Positions 43,292-53,206 are shown, numbered from the stretch's first letter. The stretch: DNA of 64,000 nucleotides from Paenibacillus peoriae (GCF_022531965.1 NZ_CP092831.1:5365001-5429000), one strand, 5' to 3'. Notes: a model not told the origin generated them from the sequence alone. Numbers and translations: made by a program.

Positions 43292-43662
43292 TCCTTACAC
43301 ACTCCTCCGAATACGACATGGGCATGGGCAATATTATACCCCGTTTCATGCGCAACCGTGTCAATCCAATCATGTGGGACTTCACTCATCACTTCATCTA
43401 CTCGGCCGCATACCTGACAAATAATATGCTGATGATCGTCCATCCGCCCGTCATAGCGACTCGCAGCTTCCCCCAGCTTCAATTCACGGATTAATTCCTT
43501 ATCCGTCAAATAACGCAGTGAATTATATACCGTTCCATAGGCCAGATTATATCCGCGCTCCATCAACCGATTCATAACATCGGCCGCAGTAGGATGATCG
43601 TGAGCTTCACGAACCACATCATATACCGCTTGGCGCTGCGAAGTTAAATTTAAAGTTCTCAT
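43267..43662 (-). CDS. Fur/PerR-family metal-dependent repressor
   Basis: 131 residues with the Fur fold: winged helix NLTSQRQAVYDVVREAHDHPTAADVMNRLMERGYNLAYGTVYNSLRYLTDKELI and a metal domain with DDHQHIICQVCGRV and GGVCKECQSK (two CxxC zinc pairs). It senses peroxide or iron. A PerR-like box lies about 70 bases upstream, suggesting autoregulation. The gene is followed by an overlapping atypical response regulator. Confidence 0.9.
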   Translation of the reverse strand: MRTLNLTSQRQAVYDVVREAHDHPTAADVMNRLMERGYNLAYGTVYNSLRYLTDKELIRELKLGEAASRYDGRMDDHQHIICQVCGRVDEVMSEVPHDWIDTVAHETGYNIAHAHVVFGGVCKECQSKRIR

Positions 43663-43728
43663 ACCGCATCTCCCTTAACCAACGCAGATTATATTAATTA
43701 CAAACTTACAATCATATTAAAGATCAAT

Positions 43729-43743
43729 TTAGAATAAGTATAA
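43729..43743. promoter_or_regulatory. PerR/Fur-like box
   Basis: TTAGAATAAGTATAA matches the B. subtilis Per box TTATAATNATTATAA with two mismatches outside the free centre. It lies upstream of the Fur/PerR-type gene at 43662. Confidence 0.55.
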
Positions 43744-43849
43744 ATCTTAATTTATTTCAAGTCAATGGTATCGGATAAATTGAACGGCTTTGCAACACAA
43801 TGTATACAGGAGTACATGCTTAGCTTATTTATAATCGGAGGGATATTTT

Positions 43850-44143
43850 ATGAAGATAGTGTGGATATTCACGCTCTTTATGCTGCTAATGCTCGGAACA
43901 AGTATATCGATAAAATGGCTTTCTGGTGTTCATCATCCTTGGGAGCCTATTTCATTGGCTTTTTTCACTATGCGACCATCAGAATATGTCGTCCTGGCAG
44001 GAATGCTTATAGTGTTCTTTATAAATGTGGGCAAAAAGCCAAGAGGAAACGCATTTCGCTTCCTGTTCTCACAATGGTCACGTTTCCTCAAAGTTCCTAC
44101 TTCTTCCTCTGATTCTCCGCAACAGAGCCATCAGAAAGAATAA
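43850..44143 (+). CDS. Small membrane protein, 97 aa
   Basis: Two hydrophobic segments (VWIFTLFMLLMLGTSISI, about residues 4-21, and YVVLAGMLIVFFINVG, about 45-60) then a basic, Ser-rich tail. No family is recognised. ATG 43850 has GGAGGG upstream with seven-base spacing. It overlaps the end of the convergent GerAB-like fragment by 13 bases. The role is unknown. Confidence 0.65.
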   Translation: MKIVWIFTLFMLLMLGTSISIKWLSGVHHPWEPISLAFFTMRPSEYVVLAGMLIVFFINVGKKPRGNAFRFLFSQWSRFLKVPTSSSDSPQQSHQKE

Positions 44144-44340
44144 ACAAGGGAAAACGCAAACAAATAATGGATGAATATAGATGAGGGACAGTCGTCCAAA
44201 TTCAAAGTGGCAATCCATGTATTCCGTTCATATTCACTATCCATATTAATAATGACCACATCTCCCAGAATAAAATGGAACATCAAAATGAGCATTTGAC
44301 CGGTACCGATGTATTTTTTGTCGGCAAGACGATGACTCAT
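44131..44340 (-). pseudogene. GerAB-like N-terminal fragment at end of ger operon 2
   Basis: 69 residues. It begins with the GerAB family start (IGTGQMLILMFHFILGDVVIIN, then YERNTWIATL, compare family pattern ISxxQ...FxxG...WIA), then the reading becomes unrelated (NLDDCPSSIFI...) and stops. The start ATGA overlaps the gerAB stop codon, so it is translated with the operon. I read it as a truncated second copy of gerAB; a short accessory subunit is the alternative. Confidence 0.55.
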
Positions 44341-45449
44341 GAGACATTTTCCTCTCCTTTTTTATTCCGGGTCTTTCTCAGCCACGACACGATTAGCAGC
44401 AAGATAGGAAAAAACACGGCAAATATCGGAAACAGCCATTTCAGCACTAACTCGCCTGTTTGAAGGTGATCTTGATAGCTCAGTGCCATCAATACACAAG
44501 AGACTAACATGATAATCCCAAATGGCAGGATCAGTTTATGGTAAGACACTCTCAATACATCCTCTGCGGCTTTAACCGCGGCATAATAGAAGATGAAAAT
44601 TTTAAAAAAATCAAAGATAATAACGCTCATAACGCCGATGACATCGACTCTGTCGATAAAATCAGATATTTCGACCTTGCTGATCATCGAGAGCAGCGGG
44701 TAAGTCGCCCGTTTGAACACATCTTCCCCCAGTGCAAGCACATTGGACAGTGTAACAATAGACAGGAGCAGCCCTCCCAGCAATATAGCAGAGACCCCTA
44801 CCCCATTGGCACGATAGCCTTTTTTTAATGTGGGGAGAATCATCGCAAACGTAACCATCTCGCCGTACGGTAGCATCACGGCTTGCGAATAAACAACTTG
44901 CCATATCGGCTGCCAGCCATGCTCGGCTATGGGCAATATATTGCCGACATCTACAATGCCTGCCAACAAAATTAATATATTCGTAGCCAGGCCCAGCAGT
45001 AGCAGCAAAATTAACATGATAATGGCCGTCCGGCCTGCAACCTCGATTCCCAAATACACCACATACATGACAAGTCCAATCATTAAGGCACAAATGACTG
45101 TCAACGGCGTATGCTGAAGCGTCCGGTCGGCAATCAGGATCCCCGTGTCCCGAAGATCCCGTGCTCCGCCGTAAAGAAAAAACACGATATATAAAAAAGC
45201 AAGCGCACTCCCTGCTTTCTTGCCCAAAAGGGTTCTGCAGTACTGTGTCATTAGCAAGTCGGGAAAACGTCGGTGAAGGCTGCCATAGCATACAAAAAGC
45301 ATTGCCCCCAAAACCGTGGAAATGAGGATGGCGATCCACGCATCCTTGCCCGCATTCCTTCCGGGAATAGACATCATGGATGTGCCCATCTCAAACAACA
45401 CCATAAGAGAGATCATCTCTTTTGCACCTATCCGTGTCTTTTTTTTCAT
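44337..45449 (-). CDS. Germinant receptor subunit B (GerAB family), operon 2
   Basis: 370-residue membrane protein with about ten hydrophobic segments; starts KKKTRIGAKEMISLMVLFEMGTSMMSIPGRNAGKDAWIAI, typical of GerAB. It is paralogous to the protein at 30675 (operon 1). ATG 45449 follows AAGGAGGG. It is overlapped at its end by the start of the GerAB-like fragment. Confidence 0.9.
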   Translation of the reverse strand: MKKKTRIGAKEMISLMVLFEMGTSMMSIPGRNAGKDAWIAILISTVLGAMLFVCYGSLHRRFPDLLMTQYCRTLLGKKAGSALAFLYIVFFLYGGARDLRDTGILIADRTLQHTPLTVICALMIGLVMYVVYLGIEVAGRTAIIMLILLLLLGLATNILILLAGIVDVGNILPIAEHGWQPIWQVVYSQAVMLPYGEMVTFAMILPTLKKGYRANGVGVSAILLGGLLLSIVTLSNVLALGEDVFKRATYPLLSMISKVEISDFIDRVDVIGVMSVIIFDFFKIFIFYYAAVKAAEDVLRVSYHKLILPFGIIMLVSCVLMALSYQDHLQTGELVLKWLFPIFAVFFPILLLIVSWLRKTRNKKGEENVS

Positions 45450-45475
45450 GGCCTTCCCTCCTTGCTCTATTTTCA

Positions 45476-46717
45476 CTAGTCTGATTCCCCCTTGGAGTAT
45501 GGGTTAGTCCGCGACTGAGTGTGTTTCAGTACAGAAGTCACTTGAATACGGACGGTGCTTTCCGCAAAATTACGGCTCCATTCGGAAGAGAGTCTTTTCC
45601 ATTGTTTGGGATAGCTCCTCTCCAGCGCAAGGCCAAAGCCTATTACATCGCTACGGGTACGCTGAACCTCTCTGACTGTTGAAGTGATCACTTTTTTCGT
45701 CTCCTCTGTCCATTTCTCCTGCAGTCTTTTCATCGCCTCCGGACTTTGTAAGTTAATCGAGCACTCGGCTTCCTGTACCGCCCCGGTCTGTTTTAGGTTA
45801 ATCACAAAAACAGGCTCCCCTTGCTCCATCCGTGTGTGTATCTTGGTTGAAGAGAACAAGGTTTCGATGCCAATGGTTTCCCTATCCTTACCGCAGCTCA
45901 GTGTTGTTTGGGCACCTTTCACCTTGTTGTTGATCATAGACAGTCCAATGGCCTGATCATCATCCAACCAGCGGACAAGCCGATCCTTTTTGAACACCCC
46001 CATTCCCTTAATATGAACAATAGCTTTCGGTAAAATATTGTCCACATTGTTCTTGCTTGAGGCCTGCTCTAAATTCCCATTGACCCCTATGCCCGTCAGC
46101 ACAGGACCGCCACCCTTATGAGACATGCTGCGAATCACATCGTCGATAGTCACCGCGTAATCCCCGGCATACAAACGCTCCGATGTTTCCAGCTTTCCTG
46201 AAATATCATTGGCGGGAATACGACCGATTGCGGTCATGATTGCCAGTACATCCTTCCCAGTATTACCGCGTGCCACCAGCATTTTCACCGGCAGCCGGAT
46301 TTCTGTAGACCTTTCCAGAGAATCCATCATATCGCCGATTCCAGCCCGTGCCAGCTTTTCACCAATAACGATCAGTTTGGTATGCGCCAAAGAAATGATC
46401 CGCGGAACCCTTTGTGAGGCTCTGCGGAGCGCTTGAAACAGATTTTTTCCCTTTTCCCGATACAAAACGACTGGAGTATCTCCTCTCGCTTTGGCTCCGG
46501 CGATTTCATCTGCTACGATCACCTGTAGGGAAACCTCATAATCCGACTCCCCAACCAAATCAATTCCTATCCCAGCTACTACTGCTCTCTGGTTTAACTC
46601 CACAGAATCCCAGCAACCGGATAACAAGGGAGCGAACAGTAGTAAAACCAAACACAGCCCCCCTATTCTCCTCTTAAAAGTTACTGCACTTTGTTCATTC
46701 CTCTTCCGCTGATACAC
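45476..46717 (-). CDS. Germinant receptor lipoprotein subunit C (Ger(x)C), operon 2
   Basis: 413 residues with lipobox (LCLVLLLFAPLLSGCWDSVELNQRAVVAGIGIDL) and the C-terminal family motif LQEKWTEETKKVITSTVREVQRTRSDVIGFGLAL. No ATG fits the frame near the signal peptide; I choose GTG 46717, about ten bases after GGAGGGG, which gives a normal n-region. It overlaps the end of gerA by 23 bases. Confidence 0.88.
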   Translation of the reverse strand: MYQRKRNEQSAVTFKRRIGGLCLVLLLFAPLLSGCWDSVELNQRAVVAGIGIDLVGESDYEVSLQVIVADEIAGAKARGDTPVVLYREKGKNLFQALRRASQRVPRIISLAHTKLIVIGEKLARAGIGDMMDSLERSTEIRLPVKMLVARGNTGKDVLAIMTAIGRIPANDISGKLETSERLYAGDYAVTIDDVIRSMSHKGGGPVLTGIGVNGNLEQASSKNNVDNILPKAIVHIKGMGVFKKDRLVRWLDDDQAIGLSMINNKVKGAQTTLSCGKDRETIGIETLFSSTKIHTRMEQGEPVFVINLKQTGAVQEAECSINLQSPEAMKRLQEKWTEETKKVITSTVREVQRTRSDVIGFGLALERSYPKQWKRLSSEWSRNFAESTVRIQVTSVLKHTQSRTNPYSKGESD

Positions 46718-48329
46718 CCTGATTGCCCCCCTCCTGCATCGGTGTGGTTTTATCAGAAGAGGAAATCCCGCTTCCATCCTTCATTCTTTTCTGGTTCTTA
46801 GATGTAATGCTTTTAGGACGCTTCCTCATCATCCAGAACGGGAGTCGCAATACGGCATCCTTTTGACTCTCCAGCACAAAAGGGCTAAAAGGCGCCATGT
46901 AGGGCACCCCGAAAGAACTCAGACTGTTCATATGAGCAATCAGCGCAATCAACCCCAATGTAATGCCGTATAGCCCCATAAACGCTGACAGTATCATGAA
47001 AATAAACCGGCACAATCTCCCGGCCACTGCCATGTTATAGGCTGGGATTGCGAAACTGGCTATTCCCGTCAGGGCTACTACAATTGTGAGCAGCGGGGTG
47101 ACGACTCCGGCTTCCACGGCCGCTTGACCCAACACAAGCGCTCCTATAACGGATACCGTTTGACCACCCGCACGCGGCATTCGAATACCCGCCTCACGCA
47201 AAATCTCAAAGGTAATCTCCAAAATAAACGCCTCTAGAAATGCCGGAAAAGGAACGGATTCCCGCTGAGCCAATATGCTGATCAGTAGTGGAGTCGGTAT
47301 CATTTCATAATGGTATGTTGTTAAGGCAATGTAGAGAGAAGGCCCTAGAATAAGAATAATGAAGCTGATATATCTAATGAGCCGAACAACAGTCGCCATA
47401 TCGTAACGCTCTTCATAATCCGAAGAACTCTGAAAAAATTGGGCAAATACTGTAGGCATCACCAGTACAAACGGAGTCCCGTCTACGATGAGCGCCACTC
47501 GGCCCTCCATAATATTGCTGCTGATGGTGTCGGGTCTTTCCGTGTTAAAAATCGTTGGGAATGGTGTGAAATGATTTTCTTGTATCATCTCCTCAACCAT
47601 GCCGGACTCAAATATAGCGTCAATATTGATGTTTTCTATCCGTTTACGAACCTCATCTACGACGCCTGGATTTGCAATGTTCTTCATGTACAGCATGGCC
47701 ACATTCGTGAGAGACGTGCTTCCCACTTGGAACATCTCCAGTGTAAGATCGGAGCTTTTAATCCGTCGCCGGACCAGAGAAATATTCGTGAATAGGGATT
47801 CTACAAATCCCTCTTTCGGTCCTCTGACGACTGTCTGTGTTGTTGGCTCGCTGACTGCGCGTGTCTCTCCCCCACGCGTGCCGCACGCAATCGCTTTTTC
47901 GCAGCCTTCCAATAAGATGATCGTGTCCCCCATTAACAGTTGTTCCATCATGGAACTCCAATCATCGCAGTCCTTCACTTCTCCCAGTGCAAGCGCATGA
48001 CTCTGTATTCTTACGTACAGCGCTTCTGCATTCTCCGCCTCAGCAGCCACTTCAGCAGATGGGCGGCTAAGCATGGATCTCATGATGAGTTCATTCACCG
48101 TATCCGTTTTAGCCATACTATCCAGAAACACAATAGCGGCGGGAACCTCCGCCCTCAGCCCCAATTTAAAGCGACGCATCAGAAAGTCTGGGCTATCTGA
48201 CGTCAATTTCTTAATTTGCTGCAAGTTGGTTTCCAAACAAGTATCGATTTTTAGATAGCGCGGAGAATTTCCATTGTTCTTACCCGCACCCGACTTTTTA
48301 TTATGTTTGCGATAGGGATAGCGAATCAT
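46695..48329 (-). CDS. Germinant receptor subunit A (GerA family), operon 2
   Basis: 544 residues with the GerA architecture: hydrophilic N-domain (VVRGPKEGFVESLFTNISLVRRRIKS, MEGRVALIVDGTPFVLVMPTVFAQFFQ) then membrane segments including RESVPFPAFLEAFILEITFEILREAGIRMPRAGGQTVSVIGALVLGQAAVEAGVV. Paralog of 33306-34931. First gene of operon 2. ATG 48329 follows GAGGT. Confidence 0.93.
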   Translation of the reverse strand: MIRYPYRKHNKKSGAGKNNGNSPRYLKIDTCLETNLQQIKKLTSDSPDFLMRRFKLGLRAEVPAAIVFLDSMAKTDTVNELIMRSMLSRPSAEVAAEAENAEALYVRIQSHALALGEVKDCDDWSSMMEQLLMGDTIILLEGCEKAIACGTRGGETRAVSEPTTQTVVRGPKEGFVESLFTNISLVRRRIKSSDLTLEMFQVGSTSLTNVAMLYMKNIANPGVVDEVRKRIENINIDAIFESGMVEEMIQENHFTPFPTIFNTERPDTISSNIMEGRVALIVDGTPFVLVMPTVFAQFFQSSSDYEERYDMATVVRLIRYISFIILILGPSLYIALTTYHYEMIPTPLLISILAQRESVPFPAFLEAFILEITFEILREAGIRMPRAGGQTVSVIGALVLGQAAVEAGVVTPLLTIVVALTGIASFAIPAYNMAVAGRLCRFIFMILSAFMGLYGITLGLIALIAHMNSLSSFGVPYMAPFSPFVLESQKDAVLRLPFWMMRKRPKSITSKNQKRMKDGSGISSSDKTTPMQEGGNQGVSAEEE

Positions 48330-48553
48330 GAGCAAACCTCATCTCCAGTAAGGCAGCAATAGATACCGCCCATTTTTCCTTATTCTTGTATCTTTGGAGT
48401 ATGCTCAATCTATTCCCAGTTATGCACCAAATACGTGAACGAAACGTTATAAGCGTACCCGCGTAATAAATTTCAATAAATTCTTCATTTGCAAGCTTAA
48501 TGTCAGTTTTTTTGATAAAATGAAGAAATATGCCTCTCGGGAGGGTTAACATC

Positions 48554-49645
48554 TTGTTCAGTACGTTTTTTGTAAATACCTGTATCCTTGTCACCTTTTT
48601 GTACATAACCGGCCTCATATCACAAAGATATAAAATCCGTCTGCACACCTTGAAGCGTAAGATGCATTGGATTGGAGGCGCCCTTTTTGGGTGCTACGGC
48701 ATTGTCATGATGTACTATTCAATTCCAGTAGGATTTAATACGATTGCCGATCTTCGTCATCTGGCCATCGTAGCTACCGCCACTTACATCGGCGGCCCAG
48801 CAGCGCTCACGGCTACTCTGTTTATATGTATAGGTAGATTATTGCTGTTTGGTATTAACGATCAAGCCATCGTAGGCGCTATTTTTATGATACTCGTTGG
48901 CCTGGGGTGCGCTTTATTGTCACATCTGTCCTGGTCACGTTTACCCAAGCTGATGATTATGAACGTTTTTGCTTTGGGCATTATATTCTGTCCCCTTATG
49001 ATTAATTTGAAAAATCTTGATGATGTTCTGCACGTGTATCCGCTCCAATTCTTCATTTCCATGGTCGGCGGATGTCTTCTGTACCTCATTGCTGAATCTA
49101 TCAACACATCCAATGAGCTGTTACTTCGTCTGGAGCATACCTCCTACACAGACCATCTCACTAATTTAAGCAACAGAAGGCAGCTTGAGTTCTCATTGGA
49201 AGAGAAGCTCCCTCAAGCTCGCCAACGTCATGAGCATTTATCCGTACTGGTGTTGGATATTGATCACTTCAAGGAAGTCAACGATACCTACGGACATGCC
49301 GCAGGAGATGCAGTGCTGCGCCAGCTTGGACAGATTTTAATGGAAAAATGTCGTCCTAATGATGTAGTCACCCGCAGCGGGGGAGAAGAATTCGCCGTAC
49401 TCTTGCCGAATTGCGCTTTTCGGCAAGCACTTCGCATAGCTAATCAAATTCTTAGCGGAGTAAATCAGTATGAGTTTGTTTTAGCGGACGGGTTTATTCT
49501 TAAAGTCACCGTGTCCATCGGCGTGACAACCTTTCCAGGTACCGGGGAAGATATGTCCGGGGCAGCCCTATTGGAGCAGGCAGATAAAGCTCTATACGAA
49601 GCTAAAAATGCAGGACGTAACCGGGTTTGCTCATATGAAATATAA
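48554..49645 (+). CDS. Membrane-bound diguanylate cyclase (5TMR-LYT plus GGDEF)
   Basis: 363 residues. Six hydrophobic segments at the N-terminus, of the 5TM-Lyt type found in sensors (VGFNTIADLRHLAIVATATYIGGPAALTATLFICIGRLLLFG), then a GGDEF domain from about residue 195 (HTSYTDHLTNLSNRRQLE; DIDHFKEVNDTYGHAAGDAVLRQ). The active site reads GGEEF at 276-280, so it should make cyclic di-GMP. No EAL domain and no RxxD inhibitory site just before the active site are seen. TTG 48554 follows GGGAGG by eight bases and is preferred to ATG 48530. Confidence 0.9.
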   Translation: MFSTFFVNTCILVTFLYITGLISQRYKIRLHTLKRKMHWIGGALFGCYGIVMMYYSIPVGFNTIADLRHLAIVATATYIGGPAALTATLFICIGRLLLFGINDQAIVGAIFMILVGLGCALLSHLSWSRLPKLMIMNVFALGIIFCPLMINLKNLDDVLHVYPLQFFISMVGGCLLYLIAESINTSNELLLRLEHTSYTDHLTNLSNRRQLEFSLEEKLPQARQRHEHLSVLVLDIDHFKEVNDTYGHAAGDAVLRQLGQILMEKCRPNDVVTRSGGEEFAVLLPNCAFRQALRIANQILSGVNQYEFVLADGFILKVTVSIGVTTFPGTGEDMSGAALLEQADKALYEAKNAGRNRVCSYEI

Positions 49646-49667
49646 TTTGAGGCATGACCATTTCATA

Positions 49668-49715
49668 GAAATAGCCGATACAACCCTCTTTTGAGAGTTG
49701 TTCGGCTATTATCAT
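49668..49715. terminator. Bidirectional terminator between cyclase and Rrf2 genes
   Basis: AATAGCCGATACAA...TTGTTCGGCTATT forms a long stem with T-rich flanks on both strands, between convergent genes. Confidence 0.75.
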
Positions 49716-50197
49716 TTTGAATCTTCATTATGATTGCATTTCCCCACCACGAGTGATGTACGCTTGGCAAGCGAAGCCAGCGTATGGGCCCCCCATACTT
49801 CCAGCATACGTCGTTCGCTCTCGGCTAAAATTTCGGATACGGCTATCGCCAACTCCTCACAAAAAGGATTGGTTTCCGGTTCATGCATCATACCCGGGAA
49901 AATTGGATCACATATTTCAATGGCGTGGTATATATCGGCAAGTGTAATATGGTCGGCCGAACGGGTAAGCACATAGCCTCCCTCACGACCTTCGCGTGCT
50001 GCAATCAAATCTGCCTGTACAAGTCGCGTCAGCACCCTGCGCACCAAAGTGACTTCGCAGTCAATGGAACGGGCAATAGAACCGCTGGCACAGAGTTCTC
50101 CGTGCTTTTCCAAATAGACAAGCGCCTTTACCGCCACCCCAAGCCATCTGGGCGTTGCGGTGCGTAGTCTTTTTTCACTATTCAAATGAGATGACAC
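49712..50197 (-). CDS. Rrf2-family transcriptional regulator
   Basis: 161 residues. N-terminal winged helix-turn-helix of the Rrf2 type (VKALVYLEKHGELCASGSIARSIDCEVTLVRRVLTRLVQADLIAAREGREGGYVLTRSADHITLADIYHAIE), then a helical C-terminal part. Cys residues are present but not in the NsrR/IscR cluster pattern that I would require to predict an Fe-S cluster. GTG 50197 is used here; TTG 50185 is also possible. It is divergent from no gene and its targets are unknown. Confidence 0.88.
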   Translation of the reverse strand: MSSHLNSEKRLRTATPRWLGVAVKALVYLEKHGELCASGSIARSIDCEVTLVRRVLTRLVQADLIAAREGREGGYVLTRSADHITLADIYHAIEICDPIFPGMMHEPETNPFCEELAIAVSEILAESERRMLEVWGAHTLASLAKRTSLVVGKCNHNEDSK

Positions 50198-50251
50198 CCC
50201 TAAGCTGTAGAAACTTCGTTGAATGCATTGTACGTGATGTCAGAAGTAAGT

Positions 50252-53206
50252 TCAAGCCTGAAAGCCGGAATCCTCTGTAGCATGATCGCCCAAAATAAAA
50301 TGAGCTAACCGCACTTCCCCGCTCAACAACAGATATACATCACGTATGCCAGAGACTGAATGTACCGCTTCGGAGAGTGTAACCCATGCTTGCGCCCCTC
50401 CTGTATTGCCCACGTTCACACGTGCCACGGCTTCACTATCGGGTGCATCCAAACACAGCTCAATTGTGGCATCACTGCTGTTGCCCGACACGCGGCACTG
50501 AAGCTCGGTCACACTCACAGTATCCATGTCTACGCCATGAAAGGCAATCCAACCAGAACGTTGAGGTATGCGCGGACGTACACAGGCCTCCTTTTGCTCC
50601 TTGCTTTCATCTAGTACGATGTCGGAGCAATCATCGAAGTTTTCAGCGCGGATACTTCGTCCGGCTTGGCGTGGTGGAATGACTTCGCCTCGAACGTACA
50701 CAGGGTGCTCCAATCGGATATCCGCTGAGGAAGCACCAGCCAGCAGTGTATATTCACCCGATTCAACGCAATAGCAATCCCGCGTAACATCCCAGATCGC
50801 CCAATCCTTCATCCGAATCGTAAAGGAAACCGTTCGCGTCTCACCTGCCTCTAAGCGAATACGTTGAAAACCGCACAATGTCTTCAATGGTCGCTTTACT
50901 CGTGAGGCACCAGGCCGTACATAGAGTTGCACAACCTCTTCACCAGCAGCTACGCCCCGATTCGTCACCTCTACCCACACCTGGAGCGTATCCATGGCAT
51001 CCAGTGCAGCAATAGATGTTACGCTATCCTTCAGGGCATCTGTACGCAGGTCACTATATTCAAAAGGCGAATACGTCAATCCATGGCCAAATGGATACAA
51101 GGATACACCTTCAAAATATTGATAGGTACGACCACCGCGAATAATATCGTAATCTTTGATGTCGCCCAATTGATCCTCGCTCTGAACCCAGGTCATGTTC
51201 AAACGCCCCGCTGGCGCGTAATCTCCAAATAACACATCCGCTATTGCCGTACCATGCTCTTGTCCCGCATGAGACGTGTATACGATCGCTGGAATATGCT
51301 CCTGAACCCAAGGGATGGCAAATGGATAGCTACCCGTCAGAACCACAATCGTATTCGGATTGACGCGATACACTTCCTCGATAAGCCGTTGCTGGGAAGC
51401 TGCCAGTTCCAAACCTGGGCGATCATTCTCTTCCTTTCCATTGATGAGCGGGTGATTTCCAACAAATACAATGGCTGTATCTGCCGCTTGCGCAGCGGCT
51501 ATCGCTTCCGCTAAACCATCTGACACCGTCTCTACCTGGAATGTTGTATGGCTCTGTCCTGAAACTGTCGAGGCTGTTGAGGCGTTACACTCTACAGCGT
51601 TAAGTGCGGATTTTTCAGCCTCCCCTACCTTTAATGAGCCCTCTGTTCCGGCAATGACTGGTTTTCCATTCCATGTCGTCCACAGATGCTCTCCTTGTCC
51701 AACAGGAGTCAGCCCAAAGACCTCTTTGACATACCAGCCATACGCTTCATCAGCTGTCACACGAAGCGTTATTTCATCACTCGTCACGTAAGTACCCAGA
51801 TGCTCATCATGTAACGTCACACTGCCATAGCCCCAATCCGTCATGGTCAATACCGTTGGGTCTCCATCCTGGGATAGGCGCATCTCACCAGAAGAATCAA
51901 CTGCGAGCTTCGATCCGTCATTCGCCGCCGTCAAGGTCACGCGATCCTTGGCATCAAGGTACACGACGCGTTCCTTCTCGTCCTCGCCTTCCAGCTTGGT
52001 ACGAATCGCCTCCAGCGGTGTAACCCGGTAGGGCAGCGTACCGGAATACCAGTCGCGGTACACCTCATTGCCATGCGTACCAATGACCGCTACTTTGCCA
52101 CACTGGGCAGGGTCCAATGGCAAGAGTTCATGCTCATTTTTAAGCAATACGATCTGCTCCCTCGCCGCACGCAACGACAATTCACGGGCTTGCTCTGTCA
52201 CGAGAGCTTCCTCTCCGATCGAGGCATAGGGGTTGTCTGCAGCCGGATCAAATTCCCCCAACCGAAAACGGACACGGAACGTATGAAACAATGCCCGATC
52301 CAAGTCTTCTTCTTGCAGCGATCCTTGTGCCAAAGCTTCTCGAATCGCCCGCTTGGAGAGCTCCGCATCATCTGTAATGCTGTCAATTCCCGCCCGAATA
52401 GATTCGGCCACACCTGGCGTGTGGGAATCGTAATACTGATGATCGTTGACAATCCCCATGACATCACCCGCATCACTTACGACAAAGCCGTCCATCCCCC
52501 ATTCGTCCCTGACAATATCGTTAACCCCATGATATAACGTAGCAGGCGTTCCATTAATTAGGTTGTAGGAAGTCATCATCGACTGGGCGCCGCCTTCCAT
52601 AAAAGGCTTCTCAAAGGCTCTTAGGTAATATTCTCGCAGGTTCCGTGGGTCTATACTGGAGGAGCCGCTTCCCCGATCCACTTCATTATTGTTACCCAGA
52701 AAATGTTTTAAAGTGGCAACCGCTTTCAAATATACCGGATGATCTCCCTGTATTCCCTTGACTAACTCCTTTGACAGTTCTCCCGTCAAATATGGGTCTT
52801 CGCCGTAAGCTTCCTCATTGCGTCCCCATCTTGGGTCACGCTCCATATCCACCGTAGGTGCCCACAGGGTCAGACCGTTTAATTTAGGATCACGACGATA
52901 GTAGACACGCGCCTCATCTGCGATAACAGATCCGATTTGACGCATTAACTCCGTATCCCAAGTACATGCCAATCCTACTGGCTGAGGAAATGAAGTCGCC
53001 TCACCCAACCATGCTATCCCGTGTGCCGCTTCCGTACCGTGCTTGTAAGCTGCGACTCCCAATCGGTCAATGGCCGGCTGGTATTGCAACATGGATTCGA
53101 TCTTTTCCTCCAAGGTTAGTCGCGACACGAGATCCCGTACACGCTCATCCAGATGAATCTTCGGATCTTGATATAAATATTCGATATCCGTTGTTTCATG
53201 ACTCAT
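50252..53206 (-). CDS. Glycoside hydrolase family 3 beta-glycosidase, multidomain
   Basis: 984 residues. GH3 catalytic domain at about 20-330 with KHFLGNNNEVDRG and nucleophile Asp245 in VVSDAGDV. The second GH3 domain follows (about 345-735), interrupted by an insert from about 420 to 520. A fibronectin III-like domain comes after (VWVEVTNRGVAAGEEVVQLYVRPG), then a C-terminal region with AENFDDCSDIVLDES, like a carbohydrate-binding module 6 type. There is no signal peptide, so it acts inside the cell on imported oligosaccharides. ATG 53206 follows AAGGAG by nine bases. A cre-like site is upstream. Confidence 0.9.
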   Translation of the reverse strand: MSHETTDIEYLYQDPKIHLDERVRDLVSRLTLEEKIESMLQYQPAIDRLGVAAYKHGTEAAHGIAWLGEATSFPQPVGLACTWDTELMRQIGSVIADEARVYYRRDPKLNGLTLWAPTVDMERDPRWGRNEEAYGEDPYLTGELSKELVKGIQGDHPVYLKAVATLKHFLGNNNEVDRGSGSSSIDPRNLREYYLRAFEKPFMEGGAQSMMTSYNLINGTPATLYHGVNDIVRDEWGMDGFVVSDAGDVMGIVNDHQYYDSHTPGVAESIRAGIDSITDDAELSKRAIREALAQGSLQEEDLDRALFHTFRVRFRLGEFDPAADNPYASIGEEALVTEQARELSLRAAREQIVLLKNEHELLPLDPAQCGKVAVIGTHGNEVYRDWYSGTLPYRVTPLEAIRTKLEGEDEKERVVYLDAKDRVTLTAANDGSKLAVDSSGEMRLSQDGDPTVLTMTDWGYGSVTLHDEHLGTYVTSDEITLRVTADEAYGWYVKEVFGLTPVGQGEHLWTTWNGKPVIAGTEGSLKVGEAEKSALNAVECNASTASTVSGQSHTTFQVETVSDGLAEAIAAAQAADTAIVFVGNHPLINGKEENDRPGLELAASQQRLIEEVYRVNPNTIVVLTGSYPFAIPWVQEHIPAIVYTSHAGQEHGTAIADVLFGDYAPAGRLNMTWVQSEDQLGDIKDYDIIRGGRTYQYFEGVSLYPFGHGLTYSPFEYSDLRTDALKDSVTSIAALDAMDTLQVWVEVTNRGVAAGEEVVQLYVRPGASRVKRPLKTLCGFQRIRLEAGETRTVSFTIRMKDWAIWDVTRDCYCVESGEYTLLAGASSADIRLEHPVYVRGEVIPPRQAGRSIRAENFDDCSDIVLDESKEQKEACVRPRIPQRSGWIAFHGVDMDTVSVTELQCRVSGNSSDATIELCLDAPDSEAVARVNVGNTGGAQAWVTLSEAVHSVSGIRDVYLLLSGEVRLAHFILGDHATEDSGFQA

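Noticed and set aside
43765..44112. 115-codon plus-strand frame
   Set aside because: It overlaps the better frame at 43850-44143, which has a ribosome binding site and typical membrane segments.
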